DNA of 64,000 bases from JABDIY01 sp963803845 (lineage in GTDB: Bacteria > Actinomycetota > Acidimicrobiia > Acidimicrobiales > SZUA-35), in the NCBI GenBank assembly GCA_963803845.1, contig CAWDNZ010000004.1, positions 620,001 to 684,000 on the forward strand. Reading direction: 5' to 3'. The translations under genes were made by a program, and so were the position numbers. The notes below the pieces were generated by a model, which was given only the letters and a program-made list of their open reading frames with translations, was not told the origin of the DNA and searched no databases. How positions within the stretch are numbered: position 1 is the first letter of the stretch; each line of letters opens with the position of its first letter. Positions 8,277 to 17,291 of this stretch are shown piece by piece.

Positions 8277-9497
8277 GTGAGCCCACTGCGCGCCATTCTC
8301 GTCTGCCACTCCTGCGCCAAGGAGGGGGGCTCCGAAGCCCGCATGTCCTGGAACTGGCTCACCGCACTCGCCGAAGAGGGCGTGGAGCTCCTGGTGATTC
8401 ACAACGGAGCGGACCCAACCAGCATCGCCGGCGTTGGCACCCCGCCCCGTGGCGTCGAATTGCTCGACGTTCGCAGTCGACACATCCCTCGACGGGGAAT
8501 CCCGGTTCCTCTTTACACCGCCATCGACTACTGGATCTGGCAATCCAAGGTCCGCCGTGTGGTCAAGCGTCGGCTGCGCCAGCGCCACGCCGACCTCATC
8601 CACCACCTTTCATGGGGCAGCTTGAACTACGGCTCGATGATGGTGAAATTGGGGACGCCCCTGGTGATGGGGCCCATGGGAGGCGGCACACAGTTCCCCC
8701 GTGAATACCTAGATTCCCTGCCGACAACTTCCAAGTACGAGCGGGCCCGAAACCGATTTGTCGACTCCGTTCGCTTCAACCCCTTCGCCCGCCGGACCGT
8801 GCACAACGCCGCCATGGTCATAGCTTCCAACCCCGAAACGGCCGCCCTGGTTCGTTCGATCGGGGGCGAAAACGTGCCAGTGATGATGGATGACGGTGTG
8901 GCAAACGCCGACATCCACACCGATCCTGTCCCTCAGGACGACGATGCCACATTGCGAATCGTATGGACCTCCAGAATGCAGGAGTTCAAGGCATTGGCAA
9001 TGGCACTTGATGCGGTAGAACTGGCCGCCAAGGAAGTGGACATCGAACTCACCGTTCTCGGCGATGGACCAGACCGACCAGGTAACGCCGACCGACTCGA
9101 GGACCTGGAGACCCGGGGCATTGTGAGGGATCTCGGTTGGGTCGACCGGGCGACCATGAACCAGGTCTACTCCCAGAGTCACGTGATGCTGTACAACAGC
9201 CTGCGAGACAACGGAAGTGCGCCACTCCACGATGCCACGCGGTGGGGACTGCCGGCAATCGTGCTGGACCATCAAGGTCCGGGGCTCATTGCGGACGAGA
9301 GTTGGGCCGAGAAGATCGCGTTGTCCAACCCCATCGAAACCCCGCAGGATCTCGCCGATGCAATCATCGGTCTCGCCCGCGATCGGGACCGTCGAATTGC
9401 CATGGGTCACGCCGCTCTCGGGGCCGCTCGGGCCAACACTTGGCAGGAGCGAGCCGTCAAGCTCATCGGGATGTATCGGAACCTCCTAGCCCAATAG
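8277..9497 (+). CDS. Family 4-type glycosyltransferase
   Basis: A 406-residue GT-B fold glycosyltransferase starting at the GTG at 8277, five bases after the deacetylase stop. The N-terminal domain has a nucleotide-sugar transferase start (LRAILVCHSCAKEGGSEARM); the C-terminal Rossmann domain has RIVWTSRMQEFKAL, LTVLGDGPDR and the donor-site stretch GSAPLHDATRWGLPAIVLD. An invariant donor-binding Glu is replaced here by a His-Asp pair, so donor chemistry may vary. It likely works with the deacetylase on a cell-surface glycan; substrate unknown. Confidence 0.8.
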   Translation: MSPLRAILVCHSCAKEGGSEARMSWNWLTALAEEGVELLVIHNGADPTSIAGVGTPPRGVELLDVRSRHIPRRGIPVPLYTAIDYWIWQSKVRRVVKRRLRQRHADLIHHLSWGSLNYGSMMVKLGTPLVMGPMGGGTQFPREYLDSLPTTSKYERARNRFVDSVRFNPFARRTVHNAAMVIASNPETAALVRSIGGENVPVMMDDGVANADIHTDPVPQDDDATLRIVWTSRMQEFKALAMALDAVELAAKEVDIELTVLGDGPDRPGNADRLEDLETRGIVRDLGWVDRATMNQVYSQSHVMLYNSLRDNGSAPLHDATRWGLPAIVLDHQGPGLIADESWAEKIALSNPIETPQDLADAIIGLARDRDRRIAMGHAALGAARANTWQERAVKLIGMYRNLLAQ

Positions 9498-9573
9498 GGA
9501 GGAGCCCACAGCTCGCAATGACCGATCCGTTGGCGTTGAGTCCGGGACCGCTAGTGCCACGACCACACCGGCG

Positions 9574-10818
9574 TCAGGAGCCTGTTGTGGACCAATGCCA
9601 CGGCTCCGATGGCAGATTGAAGAAGCCATACGTGGCGGCGTTGGCCTTCAGCCATTTGTAGCCAGCCGAGTTCCGATTGTTGATCGAGCGGCCGTCGTCG
9701 GTGAAGTCGACGGCCAGTCCTCGCTCATGATTGGAGGACCCCGGCCGGGCGGTCGGCGGTCGACACGCGCTGGGAGGTGCCTCCCAAATGGCGTAGTCGG
9801 AGGCTCCGCAATGGGCCTTGCGGAGACGGATTTGGGCCGAAGAATCGCGATAGCCGCCCCCTCGGAACGTGATGCCATCAGCCTGGGCGGCGTCGAGCAG
9901 GGCCTTGAGGTTTCCAGCTATGGAGTTGTGGATGGCGATGCCATAGACCCACTCGATCTCGTCGGGCGTTGCCACCGGTCCGGCGATGCCCCCAGGACCG
10001 GAGTACCGCGACAGTTGCTCGGCCAATCGCGCGATCTCTCGCTTCTCGTCCTCATCCAACTGGATCTTCAATTCCTCCCGCGACTGCTGTTCGAAGAGGA
10101 GGTGATCCAACCGGGCCTGGCTCGCCACCCAGAGAGCTTCCTGAATCTCTCGATCCGATTCGAGGCGGCGTTGATCTGCTTCGGCACGGGCGCGGTACTG
10201 CTCGGCCTCGATCCTGGCCAACCGCGCCGCCTCTCGTTCAACGGCCAGCTCGTTCTGGACTGCCGCATAGGCATCGGCGATGTCCGCATCACCGTGGAGC
10301 ACCGCATTCAGCAGGGACTCCATCCGTACGGTGAGGTTGGGCGTGTTCGTATAGACGATGTCGGGCGACCCAACATCCTGACCGACGAAAGCCTCGACAG
10401 CTCGCTCACGAACCTGCTGCTCCAAATCCAGGAGTGCAACCTCGGCTGCGGTGACGGCCGCAGCGGACCGCTCAAACTGACGCTCGGCGTTCGTGGTTCG
10501 AGCCTGCGCAACTTTTACCGCGATTTCTTGCTTATTGATAACTGTTTCCAGAGTGGCCATCGCCTCGGTCAGCTCACCGATTTCCGCCAAGGTCCCGTCG
10601 ATCCCTCTGGCGGTGTCGGCCAGCTCCCCATCTAGCCGTTCCTGTTCCTTGCGGATCTCATCCAGCTTGTCCGAGGTGGAGTCTTCGTCCTGGGCCGCCG
10701 TCGGGGCACTCGCTCCGGCGATCAACGCCACAGCAAAGAGGCCGAAAAGGAGGCGACGCGCCGGGCTCTGCCGTTGAGCGAGTGGTTTCTGAGTGAGTTT
10801 TGGGCGCAGAAGGATCAT
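9574..10818 (-). CDS. Secreted coiled-coil protein with M15 D,D-carboxypeptidase domain
   Basis: A protein of about 414 residues counted from the ATG at 10818. It begins with a signal peptide (hydrophobic LLFGLFAVALIAGASAP, cleavage near TAAQ), followed by a long coiled coil (about 40-255) rich in Glu, Arg and Gln, like NlpC/CwlO or EnvC-type scaffolds. The C-terminal domain carries SNHERGLAVDF and EPWHWS, the zinc-binding SxHxxGxAxD and ExxHW motifs of the VanY/M15B family. It would cut D-Ala-D-Ala stem peptides outside the membrane. A TATTGT -10 box about 25 bases upstream supports this start. Confidence 0.83.
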   Translation of the reverse strand: MILLRPKLTQKPLAQRQSPARRLLFGLFAVALIAGASAPTAAQDEDSTSDKLDEIRKEQERLDGELADTARGIDGTLAEIGELTEAMATLETVINKQEIAVKVAQARTTNAERQFERSAAAVTAAEVALLDLEQQVRERAVEAFVGQDVGSPDIVYTNTPNLTVRMESLLNAVLHGDADIADAYAAVQNELAVEREAARLARIEAEQYRARAEADQRRLESDREIQEALWVASQARLDHLLFEQQSREELKIQLDEDEKREIARLAEQLSRYSGPGGIAGPVATPDEIEWVYGIAIHNSIAGNLKALLDAAQADGITFRGGGYRDSSAQIRLRKAHCGASDYAIWEAPPSACRPPTARPGSSNHERGLAVDFTDDGRSINNRNSAGYKWLKANAATYGFFNLPSEPWHWSTTGS

Positions 10819-10933
10819 GAAAGAGGCCCGCCCCCAGCGGGAGACAATAGACCACACTCGCCACCTACTTGCGCCACCCTCCCATGATCGCGCACGTAGG
10901 CGGCGCGGTGACATAGGCATTCGCAACCGCTTC

Positions 10934-10939
10934 TAGACT
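10934..10939 (+). promoter_or_regulatory. -10 box of a leaderless nadE transcript
   Basis: TAGACT ends 6 bases before the nadE ATG and there is no Shine-Dalgarno, so transcription should begin at or within a base of the start codon. Confidence 0.55.
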
Positions 10940-10945
10940 GCAACC

Positions 10946-12664
10946 ATGCGTCGACTTCGGGTGGCCAGCTGTCAAATCAACACGGTGGTGGGCGACCTCG
11001 ATGGCAACGTGGATCGAATCCTCGAGAAGCTCACCGAAGCCGATGCCGGAGGGGCCGACGTCGCAGTGTTTCCCGAGATGACCGTCTGCGGTTACCCGGT
11101 CGAGGATCTGGTCTTGAAGACGGGCTTCGTTGAGGACAGCGAGGAAGCTCTCGCCCGAGTCGCGGCAGCAACCACCGGTTCATGCGCTGCCGTGGTGGGG
11201 TACGTGAGCGGCAACAGGAACCTGCACAATTCCGTAGCACTTTGTGCAAACGGTCAGGTGATCACGGTGCATCACAAGCGGCTACTTCCCAATTACTCGG
11301 TCTTCGATGAGAACCGGTACTTCACTCCAGGCACCGATCCGCTGGATCTCGTGGAGATCAACGGCGTCCGCTGCGGCATCGTGATCTGCGAGGACCTCTG
11401 GAGCCCAACCGGACCGATCCTCGAGCAGGCTCGGGGCGGGGCCGAGGTGATTCTGTGCCCCAACGCATCCCCCTTTCGGCAAGGCAAAGCGTTGGACCGA
11501 GACATGCTCGTGAGCACCCGCGCCACGGACAACTCGGTCTTCATCGTCTACACAAACCAGGTTGGCGGCCAGGACGAGTTGGTCTTCGATGGCGGATCGG
11601 TGATCTTTAACCCGCAGGGTCGCCTGATCGCCCGGGCGCCGCAATTCGGCGAAGACCTGATGTTCTGCGACCTCGACGTGGTTCCCACCTACCGAAAGCG
11701 ACGTTTGGATCCACGCGGGGAACTGGTGGCAACTCCAGAACTTCCCATCATCACGGTGAGCGGGGCGAGCAAGGTTGTTGGAGCACCGATCGATTCACCG
11801 ATTGCGCCAATGCTTGCACCCGAGGAAGAACTGTGGAAGGCCCTGGTGGTTGGCACCCACGACTATGTGGTCAAGAACGGTTTCAGCGAGGTGGGGGTTG
11901 CTCTTTCTGGCGGTATCGACTCCACGATCGTCACGGTCCTCGCCGCTGATGCGTTGGGCCCAGAGAATGTCCACTGTGTCCTCATGCCCAGTCGCTATTC
12001 CAGCGACCACAGCATTTCTGATGCCGAGAAGCTCTGCGCCAACCTCGGTGTCGAGTCACGGATTCTGCCGATCGAACCTGCCCATGCCTCAATGCTTGAA
12101 ATGTTGGCCCCCAGTTTCGGCGACCGCGAGCAAGATACCACCGAGGAAAACCTTCAATCGCGCATCCGCGGTGTGATGATGATGGCCCTCTCCAACAAGC
12201 TGGGGTGGCTGATTCTGACCACCGGAAACAAGAGTGAAACCTCGGTTGGCTACTCCACTCTGTATGGCGACACCGCGGGTGGCTTTGCGGTCATCAAGGA
12301 TCTTTGGAAGACCCAGATCTATCATCTGTGCCGCTGGCGAAATGACCAGGCCGGCACCGAACTGATACCGGAGAACGTCATCTCCAAACCACCATCGGCT
12401 GAGCTGCGACCAGGCCAGCGCGACGATCAGAGCCTCCCCCCGTACGAGGTGCTGGACGCAATCCTCGCTCTTTATGTCGAAAACGACCTCACGGGGAGCG
12501 AGATCAAGGAAAAGGGCTACGACCCCGCGATCGTGGATCGCGTGGTGAGGTTGGTGGATGTCGCCGAGTACAAGCGGCGCCAGAACCCACCCGGCGTCCG
12601 CCTGAGCAGCAAGGCCTTTGGCCGGGACCGCCGGATGCCCATGACCAACCACTACCGGGGCTGA
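10946..12664 (+). CDS. nadE: Glutamine-dependent NAD+ synthetase
   Basis: A 572-residue two-domain enzyme that makes NAD+ from deamido-NAD+, ATP and glutamine. The N-terminal nitrilase-type glutaminase domain shows the Glu-Lys-Cys triad: E44 in VFPEM, K111 in HHKRLLPN and C148 in VICEDLW. The C-terminal synthetase domain has the PP-loop SGGIDST (321-327) and LILTTGNKSETSVGYSTLYGD. The length fits this bacterial class. It sits alone on the plus strand, divergent from the M15 peptidase, with a putative leaderless promoter. Confidence 0.95.
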   Translation: MRRLRVASCQINTVVGDLDGNVDRILEKLTEADAGGADVAVFPEMTVCGYPVEDLVLKTGFVEDSEEALARVAAATTGSCAAVVGYVSGNRNLHNSVALCANGQVITVHHKRLLPNYSVFDENRYFTPGTDPLDLVEINGVRCGIVICEDLWSPTGPILEQARGGAEVILCPNASPFRQGKALDRDMLVSTRATDNSVFIVYTNQVGGQDELVFDGGSVIFNPQGRLIARAPQFGEDLMFCDLDVVPTYRKRRLDPRGELVATPELPIITVSGASKVVGAPIDSPIAPMLAPEEELWKALVVGTHDYVVKNGFSEVGVALSGGIDSTIVTVLAADALGPENVHCVLMPSRYSSDHSISDAEKLCANLGVESRILPIEPAHASMLEMLAPSFGDREQDTTEENLQSRIRGVMMMALSNKLGWLILTTGNKSETSVGYSTLYGDTAGGFAVIKDLWKTQIYHLCRWRNDQAGTELIPENVISKPPSAELRPGQRDDQSLPPYEVLDAILALYVENDLTGSEIKEKGYDPAIVDRVVRLVDVAEYKRRQNPPGVRLSSKAFGRDRRMPMTNHYRG

Positions 12665-12684
12665 GCCTCAGCGGGAGAACCCCC

Positions 12685-13026
12685 TTGATCGTTACCGTCG
12701 TTCGTTTCCCCACTTCCACCACGGCGTCACTCGAGGCGGCCACCCAGATGTTTTCGGGCTCGGCGGCCAGTTATCTGGAGGTTCCGGGCCTTTTGGGCAA
12801 GATCTACCTCCGGGCCGAGGATGGCTCTGTTGGCGGCGTGTACTGGTGGACCGACCGCCGTTGTGCTGAGGAGAAGTTCAACCGAGAGTGGGAAGAAGGC
12901 GTTGCGGAGAAGTACGGCGCACCACCGATCGTGGAGTTCTATGACGCTCCAGTGGTGGTCGATTCCATCCTCGGATCGGTTCGCACCGAGCCGCCCCAGA
13001 TTTTTCGTGGTCAAGACAGTCTTTGA
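12685..13026 (+). CDS. Putative YdhR/ABM-type monooxygenase-like protein
   Basis: A 113-residue protein from a TTG start with GGGAG about 8 bases upstream. It is a single small alpha/beta domain: a first beta strand IVTVVRFP, a GLLGKIYLRAEDG segment, a GVYWWTDRRCAEEKFNREW helix and a C-terminal strand IVEFYDAPVVVDS. This resembles the ferredoxin-like fold of YdhR/antibiotic biosynthesis monooxygenase proteins, including the YxWxD-like element. Its substrate is unknown and the similarity is by pattern only. It may share the nadE transcript, 20 bases downstream. Confidence 0.6.
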   Translation: MIVTVVRFPTSTTASLEAATQMFSGSAASYLEVPGLLGKIYLRAEDGSVGGVYWWTDRRCAEEKFNREWEEGVAEKYGAPPIVEFYDAPVVVDSILGSVRTEPPQIFRGQDSL

Positions 13027-13051
13027 CAATGCCGATGTCTGATGGTAGGAA
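13023..13051 (+). promoter_or_regulatory. Putative promoter for the sigma factor gene
   Basis: A perfect -35 hexamer TTGACA (13023-13028) is followed after 17 bases by TAGGAA (13046-13051). It overlaps the previous stop codon and precedes the sigma gene by about 90 bases. Confidence 0.45.
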
Positions 13052-13140
13052 CTCCACGACTCCTCGGTAGTCTGATCATTACCCCAAAATCGTGGGCCCC
13101 CGCAGTATCGCAAGTTCGCTGTTTCACGAGAGGTTTTTCA

Positions 13141-14076
13141 TTGGCTAAAGAGCGCGTTGAACGAGACGAGGAAGATCTCGTCAGGTTGTACCTCACCGAT
13201 ATCGGCCAGTATCCCCTGCTGACCAAGGAGGGTGAGGTCAAGCTCGCTCAGGCAATCGAAGCCGGTAAATCGGCGGCCGATGAGATGGAGGCCGCCGCCG
13301 AACTCACCCCGGCTCGCAAGCGCGAGCTACGCCGTTCCATCCGTCAAGGTCGAGAAGCTGAGCGAACCTTCGTTCAGTCCAACCTTCGCCTCGTGGTGAG
13401 TATCGCCAAGAAGTACCAGGCCTCCGGGCTGCCCCTTCTCGATCTCATTCAAGAAGGCAACCTCGGCCTCATGCACGCCGTTGAGAAGTTCGATTGGCGG
13501 AAGGGCTTCAAGTTCTCCACCTACGCCACCTGGTGGATTCGCCAGGCCATCACACGAGGAATCGCCAACACTGGCAGGACTATTCGTCTCCCGGTGCACG
13601 CCGGCGATACGCTCGCCCGGCTCCAGAAGGCCCGCTCCCGTCTCGAACTGAAGTACGGCCGTCCGGCCACCCTGGTCGAATTGGCAGCAGAAGTGGAAAT
13701 GCCAGAAGACAAGGTCACCGAGGCATTGCGTTTTGCCGCCGAACCGCTATCGCTGTCCGAACCGCTACGTGAAGACGGCGATGCGGAACTGGGCGACGTA
13801 GTAGAAGACCGACAGGCCGATTCGCCGTTCGAGGTGGCAGCAACCGCATTGTTGCCCGAGGAGATCAGCCGCCTCCTTTCGCCGCTCGATGAGCGGGAAC
13901 GCGAGATCCTCAAGCTGCGCTTCGGTCTCGACCGTGGAGAACCCCGCACTCTGGAAGAAGTCGGGGAACACTTCAACCTCACTCGGGAACGAATCCGACA
14001 GATCGAAGCCCGGGCCATGAGCAAATTGCGCCACCCGTCCTCCGACACCGGAGCCCGAGACCTCCTCGCCGTCTAG
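13141..14076 (+). CDS. Sigma-70 family RNA polymerase sigma factor, primary-like group 2
   Basis: A 311-residue sigma factor starting at TTG (13141), with GAGAGG about 10 bases upstream. It has region 1.2 (VRLYLTDIGQYPLLTKEGEV), region 2 (SNLRLVVSIAKKY, LLDLIQEGNLGLMHAVEKFD, FSTYATWWIRQAI), region 3 and a region 4 helix-turn-helix (LEEVGEHFNLTRERIRQIEA). There is no long acidic region 1.1, so it resembles the shorter group 2 or HrdB/SigB-type factors of Actinobacteria rather than a full-length principal sigma. It is not WhiG-like. A longer in-frame start at 13042 gives residues without sigma similarity. Confidence 0.92.
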   Translation: MAKERVERDEEDLVRLYLTDIGQYPLLTKEGEVKLAQAIEAGKSAADEMEAAAELTPARKRELRRSIRQGREAERTFVQSNLRLVVSIAKKYQASGLPLLDLIQEGNLGLMHAVEKFDWRKGFKFSTYATWWIRQAITRGIANTGRTIRLPVHAGDTLARLQKARSRLELKYGRPATLVELAAEVEMPEDKVTEALRFAAEPLSLSEPLREDGDAELGDVVEDRQADSPFEVAATALLPEEISRLLSPLDEREREILKLRFGLDRGEPRTLEEVGEHFNLTRERIRQIEARAMSKLRHPSSDTGARDLLAV

Positions 14077-14100
14077 TCAACCGGCCAATCGAACGCGAGA

Positions 14101-14389
14101 CGCTGCGGAGGGACGGAGCAGCACCGCGGACACACCGCTCTGGTTGAGCGGAGCGAGCCGTGAAGCGACCCGGCGTGAGGAACGAACGAAGGCGAAACGC
14201 TGCGGAGGGACGGAGCAGCACCGCGGACACACCGCTCTGGTTGAGCGGAGCGAGCCGTGAAGCGACCCGGCGTGAGGAACGAACGAAGGCGAAACGCTGC
14301 GGAGGGACGGAGCAGCACCGCGGACACACCGCTCTGGTTGAGCGGAGCGAGCCGTGAAGCGACCCGGCGTGAGGAACGAACGAAGGCGA
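14101..14389. repeat. Three tandem copies of a 97-bp repeat
   Basis: Units begin at 14101, 14198 and 14295 with exact 97-base spacing. By eye the three copies are identical except for the last two bases of the third. Each unit contains a small hairpin CCGCTC-TGGTT-GAGCGG and the phrase GAGCGGAGCGAGCC. The array fills the gap between the convergent sigma factor and glutamate dehydrogenase genes. Open frames within it are repeat artefacts with no coding signal. Confidence 0.9.
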
Positions 14390-14401
14390 GCGGAACCAAT
14401 A

Positions 14402-15676
14402 TTAAGGAAAGATGCCTCGGCGGTCATAGACGTCGGCGAGGCGCGTGAGCGACACCGCATAGGCCGCCTCACGGTGAGAGCAGCCCAGCTGAGCCCTCAT
14501 CCGGACAACTTTGTCGTTGGCATCCCAGATGATCTCGCGCAGTCGACTGTCGACGTCGTCGACCCGCCATGCCCTACCGCTCTGGTTCTGCAGCCATTCG
14601 AAATAGCTCACCACCACACCGCCGGCGTTGGCGAGTACATCAGGGATAATCTCCACACCGTTGCCGGTCAGGATTTCCTCGGCTGCCGCGGTAGTAGGTC
14701 CATTGGCCGCTTCCACAATGACCCGGCAGACCATGTGGAAAGCACGTTCGGCCGTGATCTGGTTTTCCAGCGCTGCCGGCACAAACGCATCGACTGGTAT
14801 GCGGAACAAGTCCTCTGTTCCGACTTCGTCGGCCTTCTCAAAACCCTTGATGGTGCGGTTGGTCCGGGCGTAGTCGAAGAGCGCCGGCACATCGATGCCG
14901 TCGTGGTTGGCAAGGGTTGTGGTGTGATCGGCAACCGCCACGATCACGCACCCCTCCAGCGCCGCCAACCTGGCAAAGTGACTCCCAACATTGCCGAAGC
15001 CCTGGATCGAAACCTTGAGTCCCGCCAGTCGTTGTCCGGTCTCACCGCACCAGTGACGGAGTGCGTACAGGACGCCCTGACCGGTAGCGGCTTCGCGTCC
15101 CACCGAACCACCGACGGCCACGGACTTGCCGGTGACGACGCCCCGCAACTGTTGCCGACCGCCGGGGCCGGAAACGTTGGCATAGGTATCCATTATCCAA
15201 TCCATCATTTGGGCGTTGGTGCCTACATCCGGGGCGGGAATATCGATTTCGGGTCCGATGGTGTCGCCCAGCTGATGGGTGAAGCGACGAACCAAGCGCT
15301 CCAGTTCGCGGTCGGAGTAGTCGCGGGGATTCATTGTCACCCCACCCTTGGCCCCGCCGTACGGCAGTCCGACGAGCGAACACTTGAACGTCATCCAAGC
15401 CGCCAGAGCCTTCACCTCATCCAAATCGACGTCGGGATGGAACCGGAGGCCGCCTTTGTATGGGCCAAGAACGTTGTTGTGTTGGATCCGATAGCCCCGG
15501 AACATTCGAAGGTCACCCGAGTCCAGCAACACGGGGAAGTTGACAACAACCTCGTTCTCGGGTTCGGACAGGATGAGTCGGTACTCCGGTTTGAGGTCGA
15601 TCAAGTCAGCCGCCCGTTGGAACTGGGCGTTGGCGGCCTCGTGGAGCGAAGCCTCTCGCTTCGTTGTGTCGCTCAC
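14402..15676 (-). CDS. gdhA: Glutamate dehydrogenase (Glu/Leu/Phe/Val family)
   Basis: A dehydrogenase of about 424 residues that interconverts glutamate and 2-oxoglutarate with ammonia. FRGYRIQHNNVLGPYKGGLRFHP and LPYGGAKGGV carry the substrate-binding and catalytic lysines, PDVGTNAQMMDWI the catalytic Asp, and QGFGNVGSHFA the NAD(P)-binding Rossmann motif. VEAANGPTT and NAGGVVVSYFEWLQN are further hallmarks. Start at the GTG at 15676 is chosen by family start; a GTG at 15694 would add six residues. With both glutamine synthetases it completes ammonia assimilation or glutamate catabolism. Confidence 0.92.
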   Translation of the reverse strand: MSDTTKREASLHEAANAQFQRAADLIDLKPEYRLILSEPENEVVVNFPVLLDSGDLRMFRGYRIQHNNVLGPYKGGLRFHPDVDLDEVKALAAWMTFKCSLVGLPYGGAKGGVTMNPRDYSDRELERLVRRFTHQLGDTIGPEIDIPAPDVGTNAQMMDWIMDTYANVSGPGGRQQLRGVVTGKSVAVGGSVGREAATGQGVLYALRHWCGETGQRLAGLKVSIQGFGNVGSHFARLAALEGCVIVAVADHTTTLANHDGIDVPALFDYARTNRTIKGFEKADEVGTEDLFRIPVDAFVPAALENQITAERAFHMVCRVIVEAANGPTTAAAEEILTGNGVEIIPDVLANAGGVVVSYFEWLQNQSGRAWRVDDVDSRLREIIWDANDKVVRMRAQLGCSHREAAYAVSLTRLADVYDRRGIFP

Positions 15677-15725
15677 GGCCCAAGTGTGTCCCACGGTGCC
15701 CTAATCGTCACGTTTATGGGAAGTT

Positions 15726-16982
15726 TTACGACTTGGGCGTAATCGCTTCGAGCCCCCCGCAGTAGGGGCGGAGGACCTCCGGAATCGTGATCGATCCGTC
15801 GGCGGTCTGATGGTTCTCGAAAATTGCAAGGAGGGTTCGCCCGATGGCACACGCCGTCCCGTTCAAAGTGTGGACGAACTCCGAGCCGCTCTCGGTCTTT
15901 ACCCGGGTTCCCATTCGGCGGGCGGAATAGTCGGTGTAGTTGGAGCACGAGGTGAGCTCGCGGTATCGCTGTTCTGAGCCAATCCAGATCTCGATGTCGT
16001 ATTTTTTGGCCGCGGCGGCGCCAAGATCGCCGGCGGCAACGGTGATCACTCGATAGGGCAGTTGAAGATCCTGGAAGATGCTCTCCTCCGTCTCTCGCAG
16101 GAACTCCAGTTCGTCCCAGGATGTGTCCGGGTGGCAGTAGGAAAACATCTCCACCTTGTCGAACTGGTGCACGCGGAAGAGCCCTTGGGTGTCCTTTCCG
16201 TAGGTGCCGGCCTCGCGCCGGAAGCAACTGGAATAGCCGGCAAAGCGGACCGGGAGTTGATCAGCAGCCAAACGCTCCCCCCGATGGAACCCGGCCAGAG
16301 CAACTTCGCTGGTCCCAACCAGGAAAAGCTCGTCCTTTTCCAGCTCATAGACCTGGCTCCGATCCGTCGGAAAGAAACCAGCCTCCACCAGCATGTCTTC
16401 TCGAACGAGCACGGGCACCACTGCCGGTGTGAAACCGGCAGCCATCAGTCTGCTCAGCGTCCACTGCACCAACGCAAACTGCAATACCACAGCCTCGCCG
16501 AGAACGTAGGCGAATCGGCTGCCGCTCATCCGAACAGCTCGCTCGGTGTCCACCAAGCCCAACTTCTCACCGATCTCGGCATGGGTGAGCAGTGGCGGCG
16601 GGGTACGATCGCCAACTTCTTTCTCAACACGGAAACTGTCTTCGCCACCGGCGGGAACCGACGGGTGAGCGGGATTCGGAACCTGAAGCAGCAATTCACC
16701 TACCTTGGCCTCGGCGGTGGCCAGCTCCGTCTCGGCGGTGGTGAGGTTGTCCTTCAGCAGCTTCGCGCCATCGATCCTGTGTTGGCGTTCCTCGGGCTCC
16801 GCCTTGCCGATGTCCTTGTTGGCCTGGTTGGCTTGGGCCCGCAGCGTCTCGGTGACGGTGCGTCGGGCCCGGGCCTCAGCATCGAGCTGGACGAGCGAAT
16901 CGATCATCGATTGCTCGGTGCCCTTGGCCAGGGCGCCCGCCCGATAGTCCGGGTCTTTAGTAAGTCGTCGGAGATCGATCAT
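15726..16982 (-). CDS. serS: Seryl-tRNA synthetase
   Basis: A 418-residue class II aminoacyl-tRNA synthetase that charges tRNA-Ser and also tRNA-Sec with serine, the first step of selenocysteine synthesis. It starts MIDLRRL at 16982 (ATG); residues about 28-110 form the coiled-coil arm. Class II motif 2 is seen in the FRREAGTYGKDTQGLFRVHQFDKVE region and motif 3 near NGTACAIGRTLLAIFENHQ. No T-box or other leader was recognised upstream. Confidence 0.95.
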   Translation of the reverse strand: MIDLRRLTKDPDYRAGALAKGTEQSMIDSLVQLDAEARARRTVTETLRAQANQANKDIGKAEPEERQHRIDGAKLLKDNLTTAETELATAEAKVGELLLQVPNPAHPSVPAGGEDSFRVEKEVGDRTPPPLLTHAEIGEKLGLVDTERAVRMSGSRFAYVLGEAVVLQFALVQWTLSRLMAAGFTPAVVPVLVREDMLVEAGFFPTDRSQVYELEKDELFLVGTSEVALAGFHRGERLAADQLPVRFAGYSSCFRREAGTYGKDTQGLFRVHQFDKVEMFSYCHPDTSWDELEFLRETEESIFQDLQLPYRVITVAAGDLGAAAAKKYDIEIWIGSEQRYRELTSCSNYTDYSARRMGTRVKTESGSEFVHTLNGTACAIGRTLLAIFENHQTADGSITIPEVLRPYCGGLEAITPKS

Positions 16983-17047
16983 CGCCACAGACGATAGAGG
17001 CCCCTGAGCCGAGTGGGGGAGAATTTGGGATCTGCATCCCGCCGGGT

Positions 17048-17203
17048 CTAGTAATTACACTCCAACAACTCGGAGTCCTCGTTGGCCGACTCGACATTGG
17101 ATTGCAGGGCCCAGCCGATGACTCCGGCGGCGACCGCGGTGGATACCAGGAATCCAATGGGAAACAACAGCAGCACGGCGATGATGATGTAGGTACCGAT
17201 CAC
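17048..17203 (-). CDS. Small single-span membrane protein
   Basis: A 51-residue protein from a GTG at 17203. About 32 N-terminal residues are strongly hydrophobic (GTYIIIAVLLLFPIGFLVST and on), followed by a short acidic tail ending ESANEDSELLECNY. An AGG directly abuts the GTG, so the initiation signal is weak. It lies 65 bases beyond the start region of serS, divergent from the Tat lipoprotein gene. Function unknown; the membrane segment is the only clear property. Confidence 0.5.
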   Translation of the reverse strand: MIGTYIIIAVLLLFPIGFLVSTAVAAGVIGWALQSNVESANEDSELLECNY

Positions 17204-17291
17204 CCTGGTGATCGTACATGATTCCAGCCGACGTTGATTCTGAACGGCCCGACTCCTGCATCGAGGGCTCCACCGGGTACGTTCTTGGCTC

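Noticed and set aside
14077..14472. Several long open frames on both strands across the tandem repeats
   Set aside because: They arise because the 97-bp unit lacks stop codons in several frames; the products are repetitive, arginine-rich and have no start signals or family.
14354..15742. 462-codon plus-strand open frame
   Set aside because: It mirrors the glutamate dehydrogenase gene on the opposite strand; the dehydrogenase has all its family motifs, the mirror frame none.
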